Shown: positions 44,776 through 53,097, counted from the first letter of the stretch. The stretch is 64,000 bases of DNA from Acetobacterium woodii (GCA_016213825.1 JACQZP010000030.1:230765-294764); one strand, 5' to 3'. Translations and numbers: made by a program. Notes: a model not told the origin generated them from the letters alone.

Positions 44776-45198
44776 TTAAAGAGTGATACTGCCGACGTTC
44801 TCAAAGTCGACCGTTACATCTGCCTCGTGAAATTCTATCTCATACAACACAAGATGTTTACCTGCCTGTTCAATTGTTATTGCATAATCGGGAACCTTTT
44901 TAATGAATTCCGCGCTTAAGTCGTAAATTGTATGACTGCTTTTCTTGACCATGCCATGTTTCACCCGTACATGGGCATTCCCTTCGTGAGGAATTGTCGT
45001 AAATGCGACGGATGCATCCTTAACAAATTCTGATACCTTTTGATTATCGCCAAAGGTGGAAAAATAAAGAATGCCCTTCGAATCATTCTTAAAACAAAAA
45101 TTTACAATTCTGACGTTGGGTGCTCTGTCAATACAGCTTGCTAAAGCAATTTCCGTCTGTTCTGCCATTATCCTGTCGAATTCTTTTACAAAATCCAT
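44776..45198 (-). CDS. Pyridoxamine 5'-phosphate oxidase-fold (FMN-binding) protein
   Basis: A 140-residue protein. The start is ATG 45198 with GGAGGTATC before it; a longer frame start at 45261 overlaps the divergent promoter. The split-barrel signs are LASCIDRAPNVRIVNFCF, SKGILYFSTFGDNQKV, VAFTTIPHEGNAHVRV and a C-terminal LVLYEIEFHEADVTV strand. Small proteins of this type bind FMN, F420 or haem and reduce various compounds. It is read divergently from a WYL regulator, which probably controls it. Confidence 0.8.
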   Translation of the reverse strand: MDFVKEFDRIMAEQTEIALASCIDRAPNVRIVNFCFKNDSKGILYFSTFGDNQKVSEFVKDASVAFTTIPHEGNAHVRVKHGMVKKSSHTIYDLSAEFIKKVPDYAITIEQAGKHLVLYEIEFHEADVTVDFENVGSITL

Positions 45199-45243
45199 TT
45201 TGATACCTCCAATTTTAGATATACTTAGCCTAACACACAAACC

Positions 45244-45272
45244 TTGACAGCAGTATGTCATAGTTATAGAAT
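45244..45272 (+). promoter_or_regulatory. Promoter of the WYL regulator with overlapping dyad
   Basis: TTGACA (45244-45249), 17 bp, TAGAAT (45267-45272). The dyad TGACA-6-TGTCA (45245-45260) overlaps the -35 box and could be the regulator's operator between the two divergent genes. Confidence 0.55.
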
Positions 45273-45305
45273 TAAAACATTAGTTTTTCCAGGAGTGAAT
45301 AAAAA

Positions 45306-46223
45306 ATGAAGATCGATCGGCTCGTTTCAATTATAATGGTGCTCTTAAATTGCGAAAAAATGAGTGCTACAAAACTTGCAAATATGTTTGAGGTTTCACC
45401 GCGTACCATCTATCGTGACATTGAGGTTATCGAAAAAGCCGGGATTCCAATTTTTACCACAACGGGATCAGAAGGTGGAATAGGTATCTTATCAGAGTTT
45501 AAGTTAGACAAAAACTTTTTTACCAGATCCGATATACAAACCATCTTAATGGGACTAAGTAGTGTTTCGACGGCATTATCATCAAAAGAGATGATTGGAA
45601 CGCTTGAAAAAGTTAAAAATCTTCTGCCAGAAAAGCAAGTCATTGAAGCGAATCAGATTACAATTGACCTAACGACATGGATGGGTAATAAATCGTTGCT
45701 CTCACTAATTGAACAAATAAAACAGTCGCTAAAAGAAAGCCACCTTCTGCAGTTTTCTTATTGCAATAACAATGGCGTTATCAGCAATCGAAAGGTTGAA
45801 CCATATCAACTGGTGTTAAAGGAAACACATTGGTATTTACAAGCTTACTGTCTGGAAAAACAGGATTTTCGCATATTTAAGTTATTTCGGATATCAAATT
45901 TAGTTATTAATACAACTTCGTTTATACCGCGAGCGTTTTCGCCCAAATCTTTGGATGGCGGAGAATGGATTAATCATAAGTTGATACCAATAAAACTGTT
46001 AGTTGATGCATCTCTCTATGAAAAAATGATGGAAATCTGCGGAGAGGAACAGATTAAACCGTTTGGAGAAAATAAGTTTCTGGTTAACTTTATGTTCATC
46101 CCTGATGATTACGGATATAATATGCTGCTGGGATTTGGGCCTAAATGTGAATGTGTCGGTCCGATCGAAATTAGAGCAGAATTAATCAATCGTATTGAAG
46201 AACTGGCTTTGTGTTACAGATAA
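45306..46223 (+). CDS. HTH-WYL transcriptional regulator (YafY-like)
   Basis: A 305-residue protein. The N-terminal HTH_11 winged helix (about 1-60) contains KMSATKLANMFEVSPRTIYRDIEVIEKAGIPI (its recognition helix is SPRTIYRDI). The WYL domain (about 140-220) has VEPYQLVLKETHWYLQAYCLEKQDFRIFKL (core WYLQAYC), and a WCX-like C-terminus follows. Such proteins bind small molecules or nucleic acid through WYL and control neighbouring genes; here the PPOX-type gene is the likely target. Confidence 0.87.
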   Translation: MKIDRLVSIIMVLLNCEKMSATKLANMFEVSPRTIYRDIEVIEKAGIPIFTTTGSEGGIGILSEFKLDKNFFTRSDIQTILMGLSSVSTALSSKEMIGTLEKVKNLLPEKQVIEANQITIDLTTWMGNKSLLSLIEQIKQSLKESHLLQFSYCNNNGVISNRKVEPYQLVLKETHWYLQAYCLEKQDFRIFKLFRISNLVINTTSFIPRAFSPKSLDGGEWINHKLIPIKLLVDASLYEKMMEICGEEQIKPFGENKFLVNFMFIPDDYGYNMLLGFGPKCECVGPIEIRAELINRIEELALCYR

Positions 46224-46365
46224 GAAGAGTAGAAATCACATATCAAATTCTTAAGCGGGCGAACTGCTACATTCAGCTATATCAAAAGATCTTAAAAAAG
46301 GCACTGAAAAGCAAATATTAAAAGAGACTGGGCTGTTTTGATCGTGCCTACACCCACTCTAGGCA

Positions 46366-46394
46366 TAAAAAAAGAGAACCTCAACGGCTCTCTT
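46366..46394 (-). terminator. Terminator of the former tRNA-Ala gene (minus strand)
   Basis: AAGAGAACC and GGCTCTCTT arms (46372-46380 and 46386-46394, one mismatch). On the minus strand it is followed by a T run (A run at 46366-46373). It lies just after the tRNA 3' end, as expected for the original tRNA transcript. Confidence 0.65.
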
Positions 46395-46407
46395 ATGCGT
46401 TTTTAAT

Positions 46408-46452
46408 TGGTGGAGATGAGGGGACTCGAACCCCTGGCCTTCTGACTGCCAG
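46408..46452 (-). pseudogene. 3' half of tRNA-Ala(GGC): attachment-site remnant of the integrated element
   Basis: Read on the minus strand the sequence gives anticodon loop CTGGCAG (46446-46452), 3' anticodon stem, variable loop, T-arm AGGGG-TTCGAGT-CCCCT, the acceptor strand CATCTCC, discriminator A and CCA (46408-46410). The 5' half (D-arm and 5' acceptor strand) does not continue to the right, so this is only the distal part of the gene. That is the expected left-over when a tyrosine-integrase element inserts with crossover in the anticodon arm. The intact tRNA-Ala should then be at the other end, beyond 64000. Confidence 0.8.
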
Positions 46453-46806
46453 TAAGACAAGTGAAAATCAATGAACTTTTATTAACTCATTATATGGCTA
46501 TAATATGCGAAATTAGCGTTTTATCTTTTAATAAACGATCACGAATAATAACCAAAAAATATATAAAAAATTAGAATAGTCGCCAAATAGTCGCCAAGGT
46601 ATGTGTTTTATATTACGTCTGCAAAGCCATTTATAGGTATAAATATAACAGATAATTTGAAATTAATATTTTAACTCAGGGTTTTATTGTTTTTAGCCCA
46701 TATATCCCCTTTTAACGGTGGCAATTCTCCACACATAATCATACAAGCTAAACCCTGTGTTATTCTCCAAAATAAGCCACTAAGAGGCATAAAGAAAGAC
46801 CACTCA
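46453..46806. other. Left end of the integrated element, non-coding
   Basis: About 350 bp without a gene between the tRNA remnant and the first element gene. It contains the tandem 11-bp repeat at 46575-46596 and otherwise A/T-rich DNA. Confidence 0.6.
46575..46596. repeat. Tandem 11-bp repeat, likely integrase arm-type sites
   Basis: Two exact head-to-tail copies of AATAGTCGCCA, about 120 bp inside the element from the tRNA remnant. Number, spacing and distance to the att core fit arm sites for the N-terminal domain of the tyrosine integrase. Confidence 0.5.
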
Positions 46807-47016
46807 TCAAGTGGTCTGTAGAACAGCGTCGAAAAACATGTGAAAGCTGTCGTTATTTAACTCAGGATACTTCTTTAACAGCCTATTTTTCTCTTTTAAA
46901 ATTGTTTCGTTGTCATAGCTGATTAATAAGTCGGTGTATTCGGCTAGTACTTTAAATGTTTTGATGTGTTCAGGTTTAATATCTGGGATGTCATTCACCG
47001 TTAAATTCAAACTCAA
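46807..47016 (-). CDS. Small protein, unknown
   Basis: A 69-residue acidic, helix-rich protein with no recognised family. A CTGGAGG site lies 6-10 bp before the ATG. It is the last gene of the minus-strand group at the left end of the element, 40 bp after the ImmA-type peptidase gene. Confidence 0.55.
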   Translation of the reverse strand: MSLNLTVNDIPDIKPEHIKTFKVLAEYTDLLISYDNETILKEKNRLLKKYPELNNDSFHMFFDAVLQTT

Positions 47017-47058
47017 TACCTCCAGGGTTAAATTATTTATTTTGGTAGAGGTCTACTC

Positions 47059-47412
47059 TTACTGCAAATAACACCATTCAAGCCGTATTGCAGTCATAAG
47101 ACCGGCCCCGAATGCATCAGCTTCAGCCTCAATAAGTTTCACATAATTTTCGTCTCGTTGATCGCTGCCATGTTTATATTTTTTTACATCCAGCTTACCT
47201 CTGTGTAAATAATAGTGCCCTAATTCATGGGACAATACTTTTGAGGCTTGTTTAGGGTCATTTTTCAATAATTCCCCAAGAAATATAGTTGGACAATGAT
47301 CGGTATTTACAAAATAAATTCCTAGGTCACTATCTCTGATCCATCCAAAATCAACCAGGGATTTTTTAGTATATTGCTGCAACATTTCAAATACTTTTTT
47401 CTCTTTTGCCAC
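47059..47412 (-). CDS. ImmA/IrrE-family zinc metallopeptidase
   Basis: A 117-residue protein with the zinc motif HELGHYYLH (about residues 64-72) and a downstream third ligand in EAEADAFGAGL. ImmA-type peptidases cleave the phage- or ICE-type repressor of their own element when the SOS response or other signals occur. The candidate targets here are the 77-residue HTH protein at 48831 and the CI-like repressor at 60194. Ribosome site and start at 47412 (MAKEKKVFEML) are plausible. It is shorter than most ImmA proteins and lacks the leading helices. Confidence 0.82.
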   Translation of the reverse strand: MAKEKKVFEMLQQYTKKSLVDFGWIRDSDLGIYFVNTDHCPTIFLGELLKNDPKQASKVLSHELGHYYLHRGKLDVKKYKHGSDQRDENYVKLIEAEADAFGAGLMTAIRLEWCYLQ

Positions 47413-47437
47413 GGTCTACATTCTCACTTTCTTTTAT

Positions 47438-47761
47438 TTATGCTATTTCAAGTTTATTTATGTCCGGTATTCCATTTATGTTCTTTAATGATGGTGGATA
47501 TACCCTTATCAAGTCCGCCTGTTTTATCGTCCCTATCAGGACATCCGACAATAAATTTCTGAACCCCTGCAGCTGCTCCACCTCTTCCGGGGTGATGCCC
47601 TCGACCTTGACGGCTTCAAAATACTTCACCGCATAAAATAGCAATAAGCATCGGCTCTTATGATCGGATCCGGCCGCCATGGCTTTGGCTGTCCGGGTCA
47701 TACCAGCCAAGTAAAGCAGCCGGTAACAGGTATGGTCTGTTGCGTTGGTAAGCTTTTGCAT
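47438..47761 (-). CDS. Small element protein sharing a domain with the 214-residue protein at 56255
   Basis: A 107-residue protein with AAAGGAGTGG before the ATG at 47761. Residues about 13-90 align with residues about 18-100 of the 56255-56899 product: YLAGMTRTAKA with YLDGMIRAIKA, LFYAVKYFEAVKVEGIT with IFYTVKYFSVVEIKGMS, and the following segment up to a Tyr/Phe-Pro. So two genes of this element carry the same helical domain. I do not recognise it. Its N-terminus overlaps the end of the upstream gene by 64 bp. Confidence 0.65.
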   Translation of the reverse strand: MQKLTNATDHTCYRLLYLAGMTRTAKAMAAGSDHKSRCLLLFYAVKYFEAVKVEGITPEEVEQLQGFRNLLSDVLIGTIKQADLIRVYPPSLKNINGIPDINKLEIA

Positions 47762-47952
47762 GGGTTCCCACTCCTTTCAAGCATTTTGTAACGTCCCAAT
47801 AGCTGTTCACTGTCAAGGCCACATAAGATATCACCCAGAAAATCGAGGGCTGATAAAACCTCATCAGCGGGGTTATTGATACTCAACAGCGTGTTTTGGG
47901 CCATCTGTACGGCCTCTTTTACCAGTAGTAATTCTGTGTACTGTGTTCTCAT
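47698..47952 (-). CDS. Small protein, unknown
   Basis: An 84-residue protein with AAGGACC before the ATG at 47952. The first 55 residues form a helical, acidic stretch. The last 20 are read from DNA that also encodes the start of the next gene in another frame. The long overlap leaves the real end in doubt, and a frameshift is possible. Confidence 0.45.
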   Translation of the reverse strand: MRTQYTELLLVKEAVQMAQNTLLSINNPADEVLSALDFLGDILCGLDSEQLLGRYKMLERSGNPCKSLPTQQTIPVTGCFTWLV

Positions 47953-47997
47953 GGAATTGGTCCTTTCTATCTTTATCAGCTATTTGACATTGATAAC

Positions 47998-48189
47998 TCA
48001 ATCATGCTCATTTTGCAGTTCTTCCTTTGCATTTTTCATCACTTCGTCGTAAGGTGTTACAAATGCTGCGATGTTAAGTTCTATTTTCGACGCTTCTATA
48101 ATCTGTTCTCTGGTAAAAATCCCATACTCTGCTAGTGCTTTTTTCTGCACTTCCAAGTCAACCCCACGCGAATAATCTTTTTCTTTCAT
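47998..48189 (-). CDS. Small protein, unknown
   Basis: A 63-residue, helix-rich, strongly charged protein with AAAGGATGG before the ATG. It has no recognised family. It sits in the minus-strand run of small genes typical of element accessory regions. Confidence 0.5.
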   Translation of the reverse strand: MKEKDYSRGVDLEVQKKALAEYGIFTREQIIEASKIELNIAAFVTPYDEVMKNAKEELQNEHD

Positions 48190-48244
48190 AATTTGAAACC
48201 ATCCTTTTCTTTTAAAGGCTTATTTGCCTTATTTGGCAGGGGGC

Positions 48245-48260
48245 GGCTCAATTTTGAGCC
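48245..48260. repeat. CTCAATTTTGAG palindrome, copy 1
   Basis: GGCTCAATTTTGAGCC inside a larger GGGGGC..ATCCCC frame, between two minus-strand genes. Related copies are at 52269-52282 and 55229-55242. Confidence 0.5.
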
Positions 48261-48273
48261 ATCCCCTAAACAT

Positions 48274-48687
48274 TCATACGATCTTTGCATTAATTCTCAA
48301 TCCATAATATAAACCATTACCGCCGACGATTTGTTTTAAAGCACCCTTTAGGGCCGTTCCAAAGTCCATGACCTTTGATAACCATCCAGAAACCGAAGAG
48401 GCCAGATAACCCACACAGTATGATTTACCCCGAATCGTGGCCAACACTTCAATTGCATCATCTTCAAAGTAACCAGTGGTGTTTCTTTCCAGACTGATAG
48501 TAACTTCTGATGGGTCATACTGCTTCATATGGTCAATGGCTGTTTGTCGTTTCCCCTGAGTGACACCTTTAACAACAAGGATTTTACCTTTGGCTAGCTC
48601 CCAGGATCTTTTAAATGCCTGGCTTTTGGTTAATCCGGTGGTGGCCAGTTTGTTGGCGGTTCTTGCGATTTCTGATAGGTTATACAT
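48274..48687 (-). CDS. Small phage-type protein, possibly HIRAN-like
   Basis: A 137-residue protein. I place the start at ATG 48687 (MYNLSEIARTANKLA) with GAAGGGAGC before it; the longer TTG start would cover that site. Residues 1-35 resemble the helical N-terminus of many small phage proteins (TKSQAFKRSWELAKG). The C-terminal part has a beta-rich stretch, FEDDAIEVLATIRGKSYCVGYL, that recalls HIRAN DNA-binding domains. This is a weak resemblance. It is divergent from the HTH gene at 48831. Confidence 0.5.
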   Translation of the reverse strand: MYNLSEIARTANKLATTGLTKSQAFKRSWELAKGKILVVKGVTQGKRQTAIDHMKQYDPSEVTISLERNTTGYFEDDAIEVLATIRGKSYCVGYLASSVSGWLSKVMDFGTALKGALKQIVGGNGLYYGLRINAKIV

Positions 48688-48728
48688 GGTGTTGGCTCCC
48701 TTCAATGTTTTACTATGGTTTCATTATA

Positions 48729-48738
48729 CACTATAGTG
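48729..48738. promoter_or_regulatory. CACTATAGTG palindrome in a divergent promoter region
   Basis: A perfect 10-bp palindrome between the divergent genes 48274 and 48831, close to the minus-strand start. It may be an operator for the small HTH protein. Confidence 0.4.
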
Positions 48739-48778
48739 CAACATTTGTAAACACTTAAACAAAACATTTTATTTATTA

Positions 48779-48807
48779 TTGAATATATTGTTTTACCGGG
48801 GTATAAT
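48779..48807 (+). promoter_or_regulatory. Promoter of the small HTH gene
   Basis: TTGAAT (48779-48784), 17 bp, TATAAT (48802-48807), followed by AAAGGAGGT and the ATG at 48831. Confidence 0.7.
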
Positions 48808-48830
48808 AATGAAAAAAAGGAGGTTTCAAA

Positions 48831-49064
48831 ATGGATGCTGAACAAATTGGTGAAATGAGAAACGAAATAAAGTCTTATGTCGCAAAAAGTGGGTGGACTT
48901 TAACCGATATCGTAAAAGAAATGAATAAGACCAGAGGCGAAAAAGAACAAACGACAACGCAAAACATCTCAAATAAACTTACCAGGGGAACTATAAAATA
49001 TAGTGAATGTAAAGAAATTGCTTTTATTATCGGCTTTGCTATTAAATGGGAACCAATAGAATAA
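48831..49064 (+). CDS. Small helix-turn-helix protein
   Basis: A 77-residue protein with an ideal AAAGGAGGT site. WTLTDIVKEMNKT, then TTTQNISNKLTRGTIKY and ECKEIAFIIGF, fits an XRE-like/phage-type HTH in which the second helix pair reads DNA. It is alone on the plus strand, divergent from the accessory minus-strand genes, so it probably regulates them. Confidence 0.68.
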   Translation: MDAEQIGEMRNEIKSYVAKSGWTLTDIVKEMNKTRGEKEQTTTQNISNKLTRGTIKYSECKEIAFIIGFAIKWEPIE

Positions 49065-49154
49065 CAGCTCGGCGGTATCATGGAATACCTGGAAGAGGAT
49101 TAACCAGAGCCAAAATAGATCGGTCGAAAATTCAGCACATCTTTATAGGCCTGT

Positions 49155-49189
49155 AAGAAGAGGATCAATCAATGACCTCTTCTTTTTTA
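49155..49189 (+). terminator. Terminator of the small HTH gene
   Basis: AGAAGAGG/CCTCTTCT (49156-49163 and 49176-49183) followed by TTTTTTA. Confidence 0.85.
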
Positions 49190-49382
49190 TTTTCTGGATC
49201 GTGTCGTAAATGGTGTAAATGGCACCCCTTATATTTCAAATGCTTTCAGGGGCTGTGGTTTTATATGGCATTTTGGTATAAACAGGCTCCAGTACGCGTT
49301 ATTACGTGCAGATATCCAAATTAATACAATAATGAACAATATAATGCGCTATAAATATTTATAGATAACTTTTTTTTAAATA

Positions 49383-49411
49383 TTGACTTATCGCTGACGA
49401 AGTAGTATAAT
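49383..49411 (+). promoter_or_regulatory. Promoter of the Fic gene
   Basis: TTGACT (49383-49388), 17 bp, TATAAT (49406-49411), 36 bp before the start codon. Near-consensus, so the gene may be expressed in the integrated state. Confidence 0.75.
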
Positions 49412-49447
49412 TAATTTAGAAAAAAAAGATTTGCGAGGTGCTATATT

Positions 49448-50572
49448 ATGGCAATTAAAGGTGTTTCAAAACTACCTGTTTCAGTGAGTACATCAGATGC
49501 AATAAAAATATTTGAAATTTTATCTGAGACCAACTTATTGATGGGACAAATTAAAACAAAATTTGATTGCTCTATTGTTAATCGTTCTTTAGTTCAAGTT
49601 TTGTCATTAAATGAATCAGTCCAGTCTACGCGAATTGAAGGGACGCAAGTTACCTTTTCAGATATGATTGAGGAAAAAAATCAGAAAAACCCTAGATGGG
49701 AAATAATCGAGGTAATTAATTATCAGGTAGCTTTAAATCAAGGAGCTGATAGGATCTCTCAGGGGTATCCAATATCAACAAGGTTGATAAAAGAACTACA
49801 TAAAACTCTTATGGATGGGGGAAGAGGTACAGCTCAAGCTAGTGGAGACTTCAGAAAAATCCAAAATTTTATTGGTCCTACAAATCGCATTGAAGATGCC
49901 GTATATTTACCTGTAGAAGCCCATGAAATAGATTCATATATGGAAAATTTAGAATATTTTGTTAATGGAGAAAAGCATTCAAGTTTTGAAAAAAAATTTA
50001 AAGATAATACTTTTATTTTTGATTATAATACGCAACCCTTGATAAAAACAGCGATTATGCATGCTCAGTTTGAATCAATTCATCCATTTTTAGACGGAAA
50101 TGGTCGATTAGGTCGTATATTGGTTGCTCTTAATTTAATAAAGGAAGGATTAATCTCAGATCCGATTTTTTTAGTAAGTGAAGAACTTGAAAAAGAGAGA
50201 AGCCGTTATTATGATTTATTAAATGGAGTTAGGGGGGCTACTCCAGATTGGGCTCCTTGGATAATCTTTTTTTTGAATGCATGTAAAAGAATGTCCGAAA
50301 ATTTACTAAAAAAATTAGAATCAGCAGATAAATTGGCTAAGGACGGCATGAGTAAATGTAAGACAAAAACTGAAGAGGAAGTTTGGATTTTTTCATTTTC
50401 AGAGCCAGTTACAACTGCCCCTGAAGTAGCAGAAAAAGTAGGAATATCAGCAAATACTGCAAGAAAAGCGTTAAGCAACTTAACAGAAGCAGGATTGATT
50501 TATGCCGATAAATATGCAAAAAGAAATAAACGTTATAGAAATTATGATTTAGTAAGAATATTAAGAGATTAA
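49448..50572 (+). CDS. Fic-domain protein, class II (N-terminal inhibition motif)
   Basis: A 374-residue protein. The Fic motif HPFLDGNGRLGR (about residues 217-228) is complete, with the catalytic His and the Asn-Gly-Arg anion hole. The N-terminal part holds STRIEGT (about 60-66), which matches the inhibitory helix motif (S/T)xxxE(G/N) of class II Fic proteins that block their own ATP site. The C-terminus (about 315-374) is a winged helix with EVAEKVGISANTARKALSNL. Fic enzymes add AMP to target hydroxyls. Proteins of this Fic/DOC plus wHTH layout are common in mobile elements. The codon use is more A/T-rich than in the core genes. Confidence 0.9.
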   Translation: MAIKGVSKLPVSVSTSDAIKIFEILSETNLLMGQIKTKFDCSIVNRSLVQVLSLNESVQSTRIEGTQVTFSDMIEEKNQKNPRWEIIEVINYQVALNQGADRISQGYPISTRLIKELHKTLMDGGRGTAQASGDFRKIQNFIGPTNRIEDAVYLPVEAHEIDSYMENLEYFVNGEKHSSFEKKFKDNTFIFDYNTQPLIKTAIMHAQFESIHPFLDGNGRLGRILVALNLIKEGLISDPIFLVSEELEKERSRYYDLLNGVRGATPDWAPWIIFFLNACKRMSENLLKKLESADKLAKDGMSKCKTKTEEEVWIFSFSEPVTTAPEVAEKVGISANTARKALSNLTEAGLIYADKYAKRNKRYRNYDLVRILRD

Positions 50573-50749
50573 AAAATTGATAAAAAAATAGAAAGATCTG
50601 CAATCTTTCTACTTAATATACTTCCAGATTCGCTGGAAGCTTGCTGGCCACCTGGATTGGATAGCCAACACAATGTTCTTTAGCGATAACATTGTATCAT
50701 GGTTCCAGACTGGCCGCAAGAGTAATCTTGTGGAAAGGAGGACTGCGAT

Positions 50750-50872
50750 ATGTATATTTACCGACCTTACATTACCCTTAAAAATGGACAGCGTATATTT
50801 GCAAAAAATTACGGTAAAAGAGCTTTTCGAATTTGGGTAGAAGATCCCAAGAAAAAGCCGTCAGACAAATAG
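50750..50872 (+). CDS. Very small basic protein
   Basis: A 40-residue frame (MYIYRPYITLKNGQRIFAK and onward) with AAAGGAGG exactly 7-8 bp before the ATG. It is strongly basic and has a beta-like YITLKNGQRIFAKNYGKRAF pattern. A structured leader precedes it and a hairpin follows it. I believe it is a real gene, but I know no function. Confidence 0.6.
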   Translation: MYIYRPYITLKNGQRIFAKNYGKRAFRIWVEDPKKKPSDK

Positions 50873-50925
50873 CAATATGTTACTAAATTAGATTGCTGCC
50901 TTCTATCCGGGTAAGCAAAGTAAAG

Positions 50926-50966
50926 TGAATAGCTAGATTCTACTTCTAGCTATTCATATTTATTTT
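50926..50966 (+). terminator. Hairpin after the 40-residue gene
   Basis: A perfect 10-bp stem GAATAGCTAG/CTAGCTATTC (50927-50936 and 50946-50955), then ATATTTATTTTA. Confidence 0.65.
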
Positions 50967-50978
50967 ATAGGAGGAAAA

Positions 50979-51599
50979 ATGTTTGAAGTAGGTATTGAAT
51001 TATTTAAATCGGTAAAAAATAATGACAGAGTATTAATATATCTAATGCTCATTTCATTATTTTTATGTTTATCATTTACACTAGGAGTTAATCCTAGTGT
51101 TGCATTAATAATAGAAGATCTTCTCGGTATTGATATTTTACCGTTTGTACTGATCCTTTATAATTATCTTGTATTAGCATATGCTTTCTTTGGGTTCTTA
51201 TGGTTTATATTTGTTGTACTATATATTATTTCAAATGCAATTTATGTCAAAGTAGAAGATTCGACAACCCACGCACATGATCGCAGTCTATATATAAGTT
51301 GTTTTGCATATGGTGGATTACAACGACTTTTAAAAATCTTATACTATATTATTTTTTTAATTTTATTGATTGGTTCAATATTGGTAAGCGAAAACACGGA
51401 TTTGGAAAATTTACTTTTATATACAAATAATTTTTTTGGTGAAACTTGGGTTTCTCTACTCGCAGTTTTTGGCTGCTTATTAATTGTTTTTCGATCAATG
51501 GTTTGGTGGGACAATTTTAGATTTATGATTGACAATCCGATTGAAAAGGATACTGGAAATAAACTGGAACAATTAATTAAAGAAATTTCAACCAAGTAA
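50979..51599 (+). CDS. Membrane protein with four predicted helices, unknown
   Basis: A 206-residue protein with AGGAGG before the ATG. Hydrophobic stretches lie at about residues 20-40, 50-85, 125-145 and 150-170. There is no recognised motif. It is very A/T-rich, like the Fic gene, and with that gene forms the cargo-like part of the element. A membrane effector of a defence or immunity type is possible, but there is no direct evidence. Confidence 0.62.
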   Translation: MFEVGIELFKSVKNNDRVLIYLMLISLFLCLSFTLGVNPSVALIIEDLLGIDILPFVLILYNYLVLAYAFFGFLWFIFVVLYIISNAIYVKVEDSTTHAHDRSLYISCFAYGGLQRLLKILYYIIFLILLIGSILVSENTDLENLLLYTNNFFGETWVSLLAVFGCLLIVFRSMVWWDNFRFMIDNPIEKDTGNKLEQLIKEISTK

Positions 51600-51900
51600 A
51601 AAATTCAATTAAAATTAATTAAAAACAATGTGTTTACTGATATATATAGAAGCCCGGGCCAGCGCCTTGGCTTTTTTTATTTCCGGTGTCCGGCTTCAGG
51701 ACATCTGGCATATAGTGCATGGTATGCAGTTTTCAGATGTGCATGGTCTGCACACCCGGCTTCGCTCCTCAAAATTCAGGGGCTAGATATGGGCGAATTA
51801 TCCCACATCTGGCCCCGGCCCCAGTATCTGCAAACAATCAGCAAACAATTAGCGGCCGTCATGCATGTCGGTACCAGATCCCCGGCCCCTGAAGGTATGC

Positions 51901-52439
51901 CCAAATTGGTAATGCCTGCAAAAGAGGGTTCCGTAAATTGTGGATACCTCTCCCCAAAATTGGGAACATCTTAAATTTGGGTATATAGTGTTTTGCTACC
52001 CATCGGCTTTTACTCGTGGTGTGCCTTAATCCGGGGTATACTGCGTTTTACCGTAGCCTTGCATTATTGCCATAGGTACAAACTACAAGCACCGCCCAAT
52101 AAAAACGGCTGTATAGGGCTGTCAGAGGGTTATTTTGTAGCAATGCGGTTGTAGGTATATCACAGCCAAAAATTCCGCCCTGATACCCCTAGTATTTCAG
52201 GGTAAACAGTGGTGCTGGTAAAATATCCATGTCCAGGCGTCACGGCTTAATTTTCAGCTATGAGGTCTCCTCAATTTTGAGGGCACCTATCAAAACCCGG
52301 ATTTGGAGGCTGACCAATTTTGGGCACACCTAGTATAACGGGAAAATTCGCTGTACTCATTTGGCGGCGCAAAATTCCGCTACCAGATCGGCCGAAAATT
52401 GGGCCAATGTTTCCGGTAACCAGATAACGCCAAAATTGG
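51901..52439. repeat. Cluster of CCAAAATTGG-like motifs
   Basis: CCAAATTGG (51901-51909), CCCCAAAATTGGG (51952-51964), CCTCAATTTTGAGG (52269-52282), CCAATTTTGGG (52314-52324), CGAAAATTGGG (52393-52403) and CCAAAATTGG (52430-52439). All are variants of one near-palindromic A/T core. Confidence 0.5.
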
Positions 52440-52767
52440 AGGGATCTTTTTCCTGTAATTGGGATAAAGTCACGTTTCGGGGCTTTTGAACTTTTTTGGG
52501 CAAAAGCATACCTTTCAAACAGCTAACTTTCCGATTTCCCGGATAGTTGGCCAGCCTATATAAAACTGGATGCCATCATTTGCCATCATTCACAGTCTTT
52601 TTTACTCTAACATTTTCCAAAATCTATACCACTTTTGACAACATTGATCCTCATGAATTTGCTCTAACATTTTCTAACATTTATACCAACAATTACAAGC
52701 AGCCACGCCCGATAAAATATGAAGTTTTATGAAGTCTTTCGTTGCGAACGCTTGGTTTAAAATAACG

Positions 52768-53097
52768 AACGTTCGATATGCCCATATAGTAACGTTACCA
52801 ATCAGGGAATGGTAACGTTACTATTGAAGTACTCCGCAAATCATTGGAGTATAGGCCATTATAAAGCCTGTATTATAGGGTATTCGTCGTTTTGTAACTC
52901 TCATTTGTTTCGTTTTGCAAATCCCTTTAAGCCCTCTTCCTGACCGCTTTTGACAAAGGTTAGGGGTGCACACTATGGCCTTTAAAGGTTGCAACTATTA
53001 TGCAAAAAGGTTGCAACTTTTTTAATGCAACGTTGCGTTATTCTGTTTGCAACGTTGCAAACAAATCTTAGGGTTTCTTAGGGGGTGCCGCAACGTT
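52768..53097. repeat. AACGTT / GTTGCAAC palindrome cluster
   Basis: AACGTT occurs at 52768, 52791, 52814, 53029, 53051 and 53092, mostly with symmetric flanks (GAACGTTC, TAACGTTA, GCAACGTTGC). AAGGTTGCAACT occurs twice (around 52988-52995 and 53010-53017). Six copies of one 6-bp palindrome in 330 bp is far above chance. Confidence 0.7.
52786..52824. repeat. Perfect 15-bp inverted repeat
   Basis: ATAGTAACGTTACCA (52786-52800) and TGGTAACGTTACTAT (52810-52824) with a 9-bp spacer. Each arm is itself centred on TAACGTTA. A second hairpin, TACTCC/GGAGTA, follows at 52830-52851. Confidence 0.8.

Larger units (their letters stand above)
49065..49447. other. Intergenic region before the Fic gene
   Basis: About 380 bp with no gene. 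It holds a terminator (49155-49189) and a consensus promoter (49383-49411). The middle part (49200-49340) has lower A/T content than the Fic gene and no recognised structure. Confidence 0.6.

Noticed and set aside
46408..46452. 3' end of a tmRNA (ssrA) gene
   Set aside because: The anticodon-arm and variable-loop pattern fits tRNA-Ala(GGC). No tag-coding sequence or 5' tmRNA end exists in the next 350 bp.
47658..47864. 68-codon minus-strand frame overlapping two others
   Set aside because: The neighbouring frames have better ribosome sites, and one shares a domain with another protein of the element.
51630..51974. 114-codon plus-strand frame
   Set aside because: No ribosome site, odd composition (many Pro, Ala, Gly, Trp and Tyr) and repeats running through it; treated as non-coding.
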